Positions 14,113 through 24,205 of a stretch of 28,652 nucleotides of DNA are shown here, piece by piece. Numbering within the stretch: position 1 is the first letter of the stretch; every line of letters starts with the position of its first letter. The stretch is from NCBI GenBank assembly GCA_036279975.1, contig DASURP010000110.1, positions 1 to 28,652 on the forward strand. Direction: 5' to 3'. The position numbers were made by a program, and so were the translations under genes. A model generated the notes under the pieces. That model saw only the letters and a list, made by a program, of their open reading frames with translations, had not been told where the DNA came from and did no database searches. Origin of the DNA: 66-474 sp036279975 (GTDB lineage Bacteria > Pseudomonadota > Gammaproteobacteria > Xanthomonadales > Rhodanobacteraceae).

Positions 14113-16047
14113 ATGGCGCCCGATTCAGGCATCCCGCAACCCGGCACGGCGGCACGCAGCGCGACTGCGGTGCGCGATCGCCTGGACGCCGCCATCGACG
14201 CCGCGCGCACGCGCATCCTCGCGCACCAGCACGCGGACGGCTACTGGCAGTACCAGCTGGAGGCCGACTGCACCATCCCGGCCGAATACATCCTGATGCT
14301 GCACTACCTCGGCGAATCGGACCGCCTGCTCGAAGCGCGCCTCGCCGGATACCTGCGCGCGCACCAGTCCCGCGACGGCGGCTGGCCGCTGTACCCCGGC
14401 GGCGCCCTGGACGTTAGCTGCAGCGTCAAGTGCTACTACGCCTTGAAGTTGACCGGCGACCGCGCCGACGCGCCGCACATGGCGCGTGCCCGCGCCGCGA
14501 TCCTCGCCCGCGGCGGCGCCGCGCGCTGCAACGTTTTCACCCGCATCGCGCTGGCGCTGTTCGGGCAACTGCCGTGGCGCGGGGTGCCGTTCCTGCCGGT
14601 CGAGATCGTGCTGCTGCCGCGCTGGTTCCCGTTCAACCTCGCGAAGGTGTCGTACTGGTCACGCACCGTGATGGTGCCGTTGTCGGTGCTGACCTCGTTG
14701 AAGCCGCGCGCGGCCAATCCGCGCGACGCGCACATCCGGGAACTTTTCGTCACGCCGGCCGACCAGGAAAGGCACTACTTCCATGCACGCTCGCTGCTGA
14801 ATCGCGCCTTGTTCGTGTGCGAGGAAGCGGTGCGGCACCTGGAACCGCTGATCCCTGCGCGGCTGCGCCGGCGCGCGCTCGCGCGCGCCGAGGCGTGGAT
14901 CCTGGAGCGCCGTAACGGCGACGGCGGCCTCGGCGCGATCTTCCCGGCCATGGTCAACGCCTACGAAGCGCTGGCGCTGCTGGGTTATCCCTCCGGGCAC
15001 CCGGCACGCCGGGAAACCCGCAAGGCCATCGACGACCTGCTGGTCGTGCACGACCACGACGCCTGGTGCCAGCCCTGCGTGTCACCGGTGTGGGACACCG
15101 GCCTGGCCTGCCTTGCCCTGCAGGAGGACCCGGACGCGCCGGAGGCCGACGTACAACGCGCACTGGCCTGGCTGGAGGCGCGCCAGCTTCGCGATGCGCC
15201 CGGAGACTGGCGTGAATACCGTCCCGCGCTGCCCGGCGGCGGCTGGGCCTTCCAGTTCCGCAACGACGCCTACCCCGACCTCGACGACACCGCGGTCGTC
15301 GCACGCGCACTGTGGCAATCGTCGCGGCGGACGGAGTTCGCGCAATCGATCGGGCGCGCCGCGGACTGGCTGGTCGGGATGCAATCGCGACACGGCGGGT
15401 TCGCCGCCTTCGACGCCGACAACGACCACCAATGGCTGAACCAGATTCCGTTCGCCGACCACGGCGCCCTGCTCGATCCGCCCACCAGCGACGTCAGCGG
15501 CCGGGTGCTGGCGCTGCTGTCCCTGCTCGACCGCGACGGCGACCGCGCCGCGCGCGAACGCGTGCTGCGTTTCCTGCTCGACGAGCAAACCCAGGAGGGC
15601 GCGTGGTTCGGGCGCTGGGGCACCAATTACCTGTACGGCACCTGGTCGGTGCTGGTCGCGTTGCGGGCGGCCGGCATGCCTGCCGATGCCACCCCGGTCC
15701 GGCGCGCGATCGCGTGGCTCAAGTCGGTGCAACAAGCCGACGGCGGCTGGGGCGAAGGCAACGACAGCTATCTCGATCCCGGGTTGCGCGGGCGCGGCGC
15801 CCGCAGCGGTCCGACCCAGACGGCGTGGGCGTTGCTGGCCCTGCTGGAGGCCGATGAGGACGACAGCCCGGCGGTGGCGCGAGGCATCGAATTCCTGCTG
15901 AAAGCGCAAGTCGATGGCGAATGGTTCGACAAGCGCTTCAACGCCCCCGGCTTCCCGCGCGTGTTCTACCTGAAGTACCACGGTTACAGCCGGTACTTCC
16001 CGTATTGGGCGCTGGTGCGCTACCGCAATGTCCAACGGCGCCACTGA
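14113..16047 (+). CDS. shc: Squalene-hopene cyclase
   Basis: A 644-residue monotopic membrane enzyme (also called HpnF) that cyclises squalene to hopene/hopanol. The protonating motif is DLDDTA (D389-D392). Other family landmarks are DGYWQYQLEADCTIPAEYI, YPGGALDVSCSVKCYYALK, VSPVWDTGLACLAL, GGFAAFDADN, IPFADHGALLDPPTSDV, YGTWSVLVAL and SGPTQTAWALLAL. Several QW-type repeats (QSRDGGW, QQADGGWGEG, QEGAWFGRWG) are visible. The GGFAAFDADN and HGALLDPP blocks favour hopene cyclase over oxidosqualene cyclase. The length is normal (630-660). The 3' end overlaps hpnG by 20 bases. Confidence 0.96.
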   Translation: MAPDSGIPQPGTAARSATAVRDRLDAAIDAARTRILAHQHADGYWQYQLEADCTIPAEYILMLHYLGESDRLLEARLAGYLRAHQSRDGGWPLYPGGALDVSCSVKCYYALKLTGDRADAPHMARARAAILARGGAARCNVFTRIALALFGQLPWRGVPFLPVEIVLLPRWFPFNLAKVSYWSRTVMVPLSVLTSLKPRAANPRDAHIRELFVTPADQERHYFHARSLLNRALFVCEEAVRHLEPLIPARLRRRALARAEAWILERRNGDGGLGAIFPAMVNAYEALALLGYPSGHPARRETRKAIDDLLVVHDHDAWCQPCVSPVWDTGLACLALQEDPDAPEADVQRALAWLEARQLRDAPGDWREYRPALPGGGWAFQFRNDAYPDLDDTAVVARALWQSSRRTEFAQSIGRAADWLVGMQSRHGGFAAFDADNDHQWLNQIPFADHGALLDPPTSDVSGRVLALLSLLDRDGDRAARERVLRFLLDEQTQEGAWFGRWGTNYLYGTWSVLVALRAAGMPADATPVRRAIAWLKSVQQADGGWGEGNDSYLDPGLRGRGARSGPTQTAWALLALLEADEDDSPAVARGIEFLLKAQVDGEWFDKRFNAPGFPRVFYLKYHGYSRYFPYWALVRYRNVQRRH

Positions 16048-16738
16048 AAGCATCGGCCTGGTGGTGGCGCTGCCCGCCGAGGCGCACAGCATCGGCGTGC
16101 GCGGCGTGCATCCCGGCGAATGCGGGCCCTGGCGCCAGGGCTGGGCCGCGGTGTCTGGCATCGGCCCGCACAACGCGATGCGCGCGGCCGAGCGCCTGCT
16201 TGCATGCGGCGTGGGCCGGCTCGCCAACTGGGGGGTGGCCGGCGCGCTCGATGCCGGCCTCGAACCCGGTGACGTGCTGATCCCCGAACGCGTCCGCTAC
16301 GCCGACGACGACCCCGGCTTCGCGACCGATGTCGAGGACAGCCGGCGGCTCGCCGAGGCCCTGTCCGCAAGCCTGACCGTGCACCGTGGCACGCTGTGGT
16401 CCGCAGCGCAACCGGTCGCCACGCAATCCGGCAAACGGGCGCTGGCCGAACGCACCGGCGCCGTTGCGGTGGACATGGAAGCCGCGCCCATTGCCGCGGT
16501 CGCCACGCGAGCAAGGCTGCCGTTCGTGGTGGTCAAGGCCATCTGCGACCCCGCCACCAGCGAACTGCCGGCGGGCATCGTGCGCGCGCTGGACGGTTCG
16601 GAAGGCGGGCTGTCGCTGCGGATGCTGTCGGCGATCGCGTTCGGGGGCCCCGCCAGCTGGCGCGCGGCGCGTTCGCTGGCGCGCGATTTCGCGCGCGCCC
16701 GGCACAGCCTCGCAGCGGCCGCGCGAATGGCTGCATGA
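16028..16738 (+). CDS. hpnG: Hopanoid nucleoside phosphorylase HpnG
   Basis: A 236-residue nucleoside phosphorylase-fold protein that releases adenine from adenosylhopane on the way to ribosylhopane. Recognisable are GLVVALPAEA at the N-terminus, VSGIGPHNA (phosphate/ribose loop), LANWGVAGALDAGLEPGD, VAVDMEAAPIA (the ribose-binding Met-Glu of the family) and VVKAICDPA (the base-site aspartate). It overlaps shc by 20 bases and its stop overlaps the hpnA start (ATGA), so the three are translationally coupled. The reaction is known for HpnG homologues and is inferred here from motifs and context. Confidence 0.92.
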   Translation: MSNGATESIGLVVALPAEAHSIGVRGVHPGECGPWRQGWAAVSGIGPHNAMRAAERLLACGVGRLANWGVAGALDAGLEPGDVLIPERVRYADDDPGFATDVEDSRRLAEALSASLTVHRGTLWSAAQPVATQSGKRALAERTGAVAVDMEAAPIAAVATRARLPFVVVKAICDPATSELPAGIVRALDGSEGGLSLRMLSAIAFGGPASWRAARSLARDFARARHSLAAAARMAA

Positions 16739-17724
16739 CCGCGCGCGTCCTGGTCAGCGGCGCCAACGGATTCGTGGGATCGGCCGTGGTGCGCGCGCTG
16801 CTGCGCCGCGGCTACACGGTGCGCGCGCTGGTGCGCGCCGCAAGCGACACGGCCGGCCTCGCCGGCCTCGAGGTCGAAATCGTCCGCGGCGACCTGCTCG
16901 ACCCCGCATCGCTCGCACGGGCGCTGGCCGGTTGCGGCGGCCTGTTCCACGTCGCCGCCGACTACCGCCTGTGGGCGCGCGATCCGCGTGAGATACGCAG
17001 GAACAATCTGCGCGGCACCCACAACATCCTGCTGGCGGCACGGCGTTCCGGCGTCCAGCGCATCGTGCACACGTCCAGCGTGGCGACGCTGGGACTCAAC
17101 CAGGATGGCCACCCCGCGGACGAGGACACGCCCGCGCGCCTCGCGGACATGATCGGCGAATACAAGCGTTCCAAGTTCCTGTCCGAAGCGCTGGTGCGCC
17201 GCTGCGCACGCGCCGGCAGCGAAGTCGTGATCGTGAACCCGGCCGCGCCCGTCGGTCCGCGCGACCGCAAGCCCACGCCCACCGGGCGCATGATCCTCGA
17301 CGCCGCGCGCGGACGGATGCCGGCCTACGTCGACACCGGCCTGTGCATCGTGCACGTGGACGACGTCGCCGATGGCCATGTGCTCGCCTACGAGCATGGC
17401 CGCCCCGGCCGCCGCTACGTGCTGGGCGGCGAGAACATGAGCCTCAGGTCCATCCTGGCCGTGATCGCCGGAATGTGCGGGCGCCGCGCGCCGTGGCTGC
17501 GCCTGCCGCACGCCGCGGTGCTGCCGGTCGCGTACATGGCCGAAGCCTGGGCGCGCCTGACCGGGGCCGTGCCGAACATCAGTGTGGACGGCGTGAAACT
17601 GTCGCGACACCGGATGTATTTCTCCAGCCGCCGTGCCGAGGCCGAACTCGGCTACCACGCGCGCCCCGCGCGGGAGGCGCTGGCCGACGCAATACAATGG
17701 TTCCGGAACAACGGTTTTTTGTAG
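16735..17724 (+). CDS. hpnA: Hopanoid-associated sugar epimerase HpnA
   Basis: A 329-residue extended short-chain dehydrogenase. The NAD(P)-binding loop is VSGANGFVGSAVV, the family-typical block LFHVAADYRLWARDP is present, the serine segment is VHTSSVATLG and the catalytic Tyr-Lys pair is in EYKRSKFLSE. The hopanoid-family C-terminus ends in WFRNNGF. Its exact substrate is not established in the literature I can recall; a sugar-side-chain modification of hopanoids is presumed. It is coupled to hpnG by a four-base overlap and followed by the 229-base repeat-bearing gap before mvaD. Confidence 0.92.
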   Translation: MTARVLVSGANGFVGSAVVRALLRRGYTVRALVRAASDTAGLAGLEVEIVRGDLLDPASLARALAGCGGLFHVAADYRLWARDPREIRRNNLRGTHNILLAARRSGVQRIVHTSSVATLGLNQDGHPADEDTPARLADMIGEYKRSKFLSEALVRRCARAGSEVVIVNPAAPVGPRDRKPTPTGRMILDAARGRMPAYVDTGLCIVHVDDVADGHVLAYEHGRPGRRYVLGGENMSLRSILAVIAGMCGRRAPWLRLPHAAVLPVAYMAEAWARLTGAVPNISVDGVKLSRHRMYFSSRRAEAELGYHARPAREALADAIQWFRNNGFL

Positions 17725-17744
17725 GAAAGTGGCGGTTTTGAAAG

Positions 17745-17860
17745 ACATCCCCCTCACTTCCCCTGCGCAAGCGAAGGGGGAAGTCAAGATTGAGGCCTCG
17801 TCGCGCACTACCCCATTCCGGCAGAAGGGGGTCGCGCCGCAGGCGCGGGGGGATGATGCC
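17745..17860. repeat. GC-rich dispersed repeat, copy 2, with two hairpins
   Basis: The region between hpnA and mvaD holds ACTTCCCC (17756-17763) paired with GGGGAAGT (17777-17784), and further on CGCGCC-GCA-GGCGCG (17833-17847), a perfect 6-bp hairpin followed by a G-run and GATGATGCC. The second half matches the layout of the repeat after ccmI (4000-4064). Neither hairpin is followed by a T-run, so this is not an intrinsic terminator, although it could reduce readthrough from hpnA into the mevalonate genes. Confidence 0.55.
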
Positions 17861-17870
17861 TTGTGCAGGA

Positions 17871-17911
17871 GGGTGGTACCGCCATCCCGGGAGCGGCAAC
17901 GATGCCCGGGA
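17871..17911 (+). other. T-box-like dodecamer followed by a hairpin, upstream of mvaD
   Basis: GGGTGGTACCGC (17871-17882) equals the conserved core of T-box riboswitch antiterminators and is followed by TCCCGGG (17885-17891) paired with CCCGGGA (17905-17911). The rest of a T-box (specifier stem I, terminator with T-run) is not evident, the downstream gene is unrelated to amino acids, and T-boxes are essentially unknown in this group. It is recorded as a sequence coincidence or unknown structure. Confidence 0.15.
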
Positions 17912-17922
17912 GTTTCGCATGC

Positions 17923-18964
17923 CACGGCTTGAGCAGGATCAAGGACCACTTCGATGACCTCGCGACCCATGCAGGCCACCGCGCAAGCGCAACCCAACAT
18001 CGCGCTGGTCAAATACTGGGGCAAGCGCGACGATGCGCTGAACCTGCCCGCCGCGGGTTCGCTGTCGATCACGCTGGATGGGCTGCATACCCGCACGTCC
18101 GTACAGTTCGATCCTGCGCTCACGCAGGACGACATCGTCTTGAACGGCGAGCGCGACCGCGGCCAGACGCTCAAGCTGGGCGCGTTCCTGGACCTGTTCC
18201 GCGAACGCGCCGGCGTCACGACGCGTGCGCGGATGGAATCGTGCAATGATTTTCCCACCGGCGCGGGCCTGGCTTCTTCGGCGTCGGGCTTCGCGGCGCT
18301 GGCGGTCGCCTGCGACCACGCGCTCGGCCTCGGGCTGGACGCGCGTGAACTGTCGCGGCTCGCGCGGCGCGGCTCGGGCTCGGCCGCACGCTCCATTTTC
18401 GGCGGTTTCGTGGAAATGGCCGCGGGCATGCGCGAGGACGGCACGGACGCCTTCGCGGCGCCGTTGCTGGGCGCCGCCGCGTGGCCGCTCAAGGTCGTGA
18501 TCGCGATCACCACGCGGGAAGCGAAGGCCACCGGCTCGCGGGCCGGCATGGCCGCCTCGCAACGGACCTCGCCGTATTACCGCGACTGGGTCGCGACGGT
18601 GCCGCACGATCTTTCGGTCGCCCGCGCCGCCGTAAAGGCGCGCGACTTCGACAAGCTCGCGGAGGTCAGTGAAGCCAGCTGCCTCGCCATGCACGCGGTG
18701 ATGCTGGCCACCCGGCCCGCGCTGATCTACTGGAACGGCGCCACGCTGGATTGCATCCAGCGCATCCGCGCGCTGCAGGTGGCGGGCACCAGGGTGTTCT
18801 ACACCGTCGATGCGGGCCCGCAGGTCAAGGCCGTGTGCCCGCCGGAGGCCGTGGCGCAAGTCGCCGGGGCGCTGCAACAAGCGAGGGGAGTCGAGGAAGT
18901 CCTGGTCAGCGGCCTCGGCGCCGGCGCGCGCATCGTCGGGGACACGGCTTGAGCCGGATCGAGG
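17923..18964 (+). repeat. Imperfect 22-base direct repeats bracketing mvaD
   Basis: The repeat at 17923-17944 (CACGGCTTGAGC, A, GGATC, A, AGG) recurs at 18943-18964 with C and G at the two variable positions, so 20 of 22 bases match. The second copy carries the mvaD stop and the TTG start plus first codons of the phosphomevalonate kinase gene (M-S-R-I-E). The first copy, just before the mvaD start, would encode the same start (M-S-R-I-K) but leads nowhere. This looks like a scar of duplication or cassette insertion. Confidence 0.6.
17954..18952 (+). CDS. mvaD: Diphosphomevalonate decarboxylase
   Basis: A 332-residue GHMP-superfamily enzyme that makes IPP from mevalonate 5-diphosphate with ATP-dependent decarboxylation. 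Motifs are NIALVKYWGKRD (residues 15-26), NDFPTGAGLASSASGFAAL (98-116, the ATP loop), RRGSGSAARSIFGGFVEM (138-155), RTSPYY, and TVDAGPQVK with the catalytic D286. ATG 17954 is chosen, with AAGG nine bases upstream; in-frame ATG 17969 is an alternative. The stop overlaps the TTG start of the phosphomevalonate kinase gene. Most homologues read DAGPN where this reads DAGPQ. Phosphomevalonate decarboxylase is excluded on context, since a phosphomevalonate kinase follows. Confidence 0.93.
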   Translation: MTSRPMQATAQAQPNIALVKYWGKRDDALNLPAAGSLSITLDGLHTRTSVQFDPALTQDDIVLNGERDRGQTLKLGAFLDLFRERAGVTTRARMESCNDFPTGAGLASSASGFAALAVACDHALGLGLDARELSRLARRGSGSAARSIFGGFVEMAAGMREDGTDAFAAPLLGAAAWPLKVVIAITTREAKATGSRAGMAASQRTSPYYRDWVATVPHDLSVARAAVKARDFDKLAEVSEASCLAMHAVMLATRPALIYWNGATLDCIQRIRALQVAGTRVFYTVDAGPQVKAVCPPEAVAQVAGALQQARGVEEVLVSGLGAGARIVGDTA

Positions 18965-19980
18965 CCAGTGCGCCCGGCAAGCTGGTGCTGCTGGGCGAAT
19001 ACGCGGTACTGGAAGGGGCGCCGGCGCTGGTGCTGGCGGTCAACCGCCGCGCCCGGGTCACACTGGACGGGACTGCCGGCGACGCATGCGAAATCGTGTC
19101 GCCCACGCTGGAACTCGGCGCCCGCTTGAACCTGGGCGGTGGTGGCGTCGCATGGACCGCCGCGCCGCCACGGGAACTCGAGTGGGTCGCCACTCTGCTG
19201 CGGAGGTTCCAGCCCGCCGCCCACAATTTTCCGGCCAGCCGCATCGAGCTCGACAGCGGCCCGTTTTACCTTGACCGCACCGGCGGACGGGCCAAGCTTG
19301 GCCTGGGCTCGTCGGCCGCGCTCAGCGTGGCGCTGCTGGGCGCGCTGCACGCCGCGTCCGGCATGGCAAGGCCCGCGCTGGATGAATGCGTCGGCGCGCA
19401 CCGGGCGATCCAGCACGGCCACGGCAGCGGCATCGACACCGCGGCGTCACTGGCGGGCGGACTGACGCGGTATGCGTTGCGCGCCGGCCAGATGCCGTAC
19501 TGCGAACCATGCGAATTGCCGTCCGGATTGCACTGGCGTTGCGTGTACAGTGGCCGTCCCGCCTCCACCCGCGCGATGCTGGCCACGGTCGCCGCGTGGC
19601 GTGACCGCGAGCCCGCCGCATTCACACAGCGCATGGATGAACTCGTTACAATTTCTTCACGCGGCGTCGACGCGGTTGCCGCAAACGATGCCGCCGCCTT
19701 CCTGTCCAGCCTCCACGATTATGCACATGCCCTGGCCCGCTTCGGCGAGGCGGCTGGCGCGGATATCGCAAGCCGCGAACACCGCGCGCTGGGCGTGCTC
19801 GCCTCGGGTTGCGGGTGCACCTACAAGAGTTGTGGCGCGGGGAACGGTGACATCGGCATCACGTTTGCCGTGGAAGATACGCGGCTGCAGGAATTCTCGG
19901 TGCGCGCGTCGCGGGCCGGGTTCCCCGTGATCGATCTGGCAGCGGACCCCAAGGGTCTGGATGTTGTGTCAACCGTTTGA
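18949..19980 (+). CDS. mvaK2: Phosphomevalonate kinase (GHMP type)
   Basis: A 343-residue GHMP kinase converting mevalonate 5-phosphate to the diphosphate. The N-terminus SAPGKLVLLGEYAVLEGAPA, the ATP loop LGLGSSAALSVALLG (about residues 117-131), HGHGSGIDTAASLAGG (D163) and the C-terminal KSCGAGNGDIGITF are those of bacterial phosphomevalonate kinase; the GAGNGD-type motif separates it from mevalonate kinase. The start is TTG at 18949, overlapping the mvaD stop by four bases (TTGA), since no ATG or GTG lies between it and the conserved N-terminus. Translation therefore probably depends on termination at mvaD. Confidence 0.9.
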   Translation: MSRIEASAPGKLVLLGEYAVLEGAPALVLAVNRRARVTLDGTAGDACEIVSPTLELGARLNLGGGGVAWTAAPPRELEWVATLLRRFQPAAHNFPASRIELDSGPFYLDRTGGRAKLGLGSSAALSVALLGALHAASGMARPALDECVGAHRAIQHGHGSGIDTAASLAGGLTRYALRAGQMPYCEPCELPSGLHWRCVYSGRPASTRAMLATVAAWRDREPAAFTQRMDELVTISSRGVDAVAANDAAAFLSSLHDYAHALARFGEAAGADIASREHRALGVLASGCGCTYKSCGAGNGDIGITFAVEDTRLQEFSVRASRAGFPVIDLAADPKGLDVVSTV

Positions 19981-19998
19981 GGCTTGCGAGGAACCAAG

Positions 19999-22249
<2,251 letters not shown>

Positions 22250-22257
<8 letters not shown>

Positions 22258-22864
22258 GCACGGCGACAACCCTGCCGCTGATCGGCGTGTCGTCTCGTTC
22301 GACTCCGAACGATTGATCCTGGTCGACGAGGCCGACCGCGAAATCGGGCATGCGTCCAAGGCCGACGCGCACGCCGGACGCGGCATCCTGCACCGCGCGT
22401 TTTCGCTGTTCGTGTTCAATGCCGCGGGCGAATTGCTGCTGCAGCAACGCGCGCCGTCGAAGCCGTTGTGGCCCGGTTACTGGGCCAACAGCTGTTGCAG
22501 CCATCCGCGCGGCGGCGAAGACATGGACGCCGCCACGCAGCGGCGTCTGTCCGAAGAACTCGGGTTCACCTGCCCGCTCGAATTTGTCTACAAGTTCCAG
22601 TACCACGCCGAATACGGCGACGCCGGCTCGGAAACCGAACTGTGCTGGGTGTACCTCGGCGTGTCGGACGCGCCGGTGCGGGTCAACGACACCGAGATCG
22701 CGGCGTGGCGCTATGTGACGCCGGCGGCCCTCGACCGCGAAATCGCCGAATCGCACGAGCACTTCACGCCGTGGCTGAAAATGGAATGGCAACGCCTGCG
22801 CGGGGAATTCCGGGACCGCCTGCCGGGTGGTACGGCGCCCGCGCGTCGGCAACGCGAAGCCTGA
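22250..22864 (+). CDS. idi: Isopentenyl-diphosphate delta-isomerase, type 1
   Basis: A 204-residue Nudix-fold, metal-dependent enzyme interconverting IPP and DMAPP. Ligand and catalytic residues are visible: H41 and H48 (ADAHAGRGILHRAFS), the catalytic Cys in NSCCSHPRGGE with H85, and the acidic pair in GSETELCW (E128, E130). QQRAPSKPLWPGYW and RRLSEELGF are family blocks. The TTG at 22250 is used, eight bases inside the end of the preceding gene, with GGAGA well placed upstream. Mevalonate-pathway organisms need an isomerase because the pathway yields only IPP, so its place in this cassette is logical. A 184-base gap follows. Confidence 0.94.
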
Positions 22865-23048
22865 CCCGGCGAGGGCACCGTTTCGCCGCCCGATCGAGCC
22901 CGCCCGCGCGCCTGGAAGCCGGTGGGCGCGCCACGCAGGCCATCTCAACGCCGCGTTGACAACTCCCGGTCCAGTATCGGGGACAGGCCCACCGGCTGGC
23001 AGCCGCCTGCCGGTCACCCCAGGCGCCAGGGCGCTGCGAGGAGGCATG

Positions 23049-24182
23049 ATGTCGATTCCGGTTCGTCAACAACTCAAGGTCGCGAGCTATATCGTTGGAC
23101 GCAAGCTGCATGGCGTCCAGCGCTATCCGTTGACGCTGATGCTGGAGCCGCTGTTCCAGTGCAACCTGGCCTGCCCCGGCTGCGGCAAGATCGATTACGA
23201 CTCGCACATCCTGAAGGAACGCCTGTCGGTGGAGGAGTGCATGCAGGCCGTGGACGAATGCGGCGCCCCGATGGTGTCGCTGGCCGGCGGCGAGCCGCTG
23301 ATCCACCACGATGTCAAGCAGATCGTCGAAGGCTTCATCGCGCGCGGCAAATACGTGTACCTGTGCACCAACGCGATCCTGCTGGAAAAGAAGCTGGACC
23401 TGTTCAAGCCGTCCAGCCACCTGACGTTCTCGGTGCACCTGGATGGCATGCGCGAGCGCCACGATGAAAGCGTGGGCCGCGCAGGCGTGTTCGACATCGC
23501 GGTGTCGGCGATCCGCGAGGCCAAGCGCCGCGGGTTCCGGATCAACATCAACACCACGCTGTTCCAGACCGCCAAGCCGGACGAGGTTGCCGAGTTCTTC
23601 AGCTTCGCCACCGATGACCTGAAGGTGGATGGCATCACCTTCTCGCCGGGCTTCGCCTACGAGCATGCGCCGCGCCAGGATGTGTTCATGGGCCGGCGCC
23701 AGTCCAAGGAGCTGATGCGCAAGATCTTCACCAACAGGAAGCAGAACCACCGCAAGTGGGCGTTGTCGCAGTCCAGCCTGTTCCTCGATTTCGTGTGCGG
23801 CAACCAAGGCTACCAATGCACCGCGTGGAGTATGCCCTGCCGCAACGTGTTCGGCTGGCAAAAACCGTGTTACCTGCTGGTGGACGAAGGTTACGCGAAG
23901 TCCTGGGATGAACTGATCAACGCTACCGACTGGGACCACTACGGCGTCGGCCGCAACCCCAAGTGCGCCAACTGCATGGCCCACTGCGGCTTCGAAGGCA
24001 CCGCCGCCAACGACGCGTTCCGGCACCCGTTGAAGGCGCTCTGGGTGGGCCTGCGCGGCCCGAAACTGACCGGGCCGTTCGCCGCCGATCCGCCGATCCT
24101 GTATGACACGCCGGCACCCAACCAGCGCCGCGCGCCACACAGCGACATCCCGATCGCGCACTTCGGCGGCATCCAGCACTGA
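23049..24182 (+). CDS. hpnH: Adenosylhopane synthase HpnH (radical SAM)
   Basis: A 377-residue radical SAM enzyme that adds the 5'-deoxyadenosyl group to hopene, the first step of side-chain extension. The cluster motif is CNLACPGC (C38, C42, C45). Other HpnH landmarks are SLAGGEPLIH, YLCTNAILLEKKL, FSVHLDGMRERHD, ITFSPGFAYEHAP, the C-terminal cysteines in YQCTAWSMPCRNVFGWQKPC and PKCANCMAHCGFE, and the ending IAHFGG. ATG 23049 is preferred to the adjacent ATG 23046 because GAGGAGG (23038-23044) then has workable spacing. It follows the mevalonate genes and makes the substrate on which HpnG acts. Confidence 0.95.
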   Translation: MSIPVRQQLKVASYIVGRKLHGVQRYPLTLMLEPLFQCNLACPGCGKIDYDSHILKERLSVEECMQAVDECGAPMVSLAGGEPLIHHDVKQIVEGFIARGKYVYLCTNAILLEKKLDLFKPSSHLTFSVHLDGMRERHDESVGRAGVFDIAVSAIREAKRRGFRININTTLFQTAKPDEVAEFFSFATDDLKVDGITFSPGFAYEHAPRQDVFMGRRQSKELMRKIFTNRKQNHRKWALSQSSLFLDFVCGNQGYQCTAWSMPCRNVFGWQKPCYLLVDEGYAKSWDELINATDWDHYGVGRNPKCANCMAHCGFEGTAANDAFRHPLKALWVGLRGPKLTGPFAADPPILYDTPAPNQRRAPHSDIPIAHFGGIQH

Positions 24183-24205
24183 GGCTCGCGGCGGAGGGGG
24201 CGGGG

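Noticed and set aside
22956..22984. TTGACA hexamer upstream of hpnH as a promoter
   Set aside because: The -35 match is perfect, but no -10-like hexamer occurs at 16-18 bases (the sequence there is GGGGAC). It could be an activator-dependent site but is unsupported.
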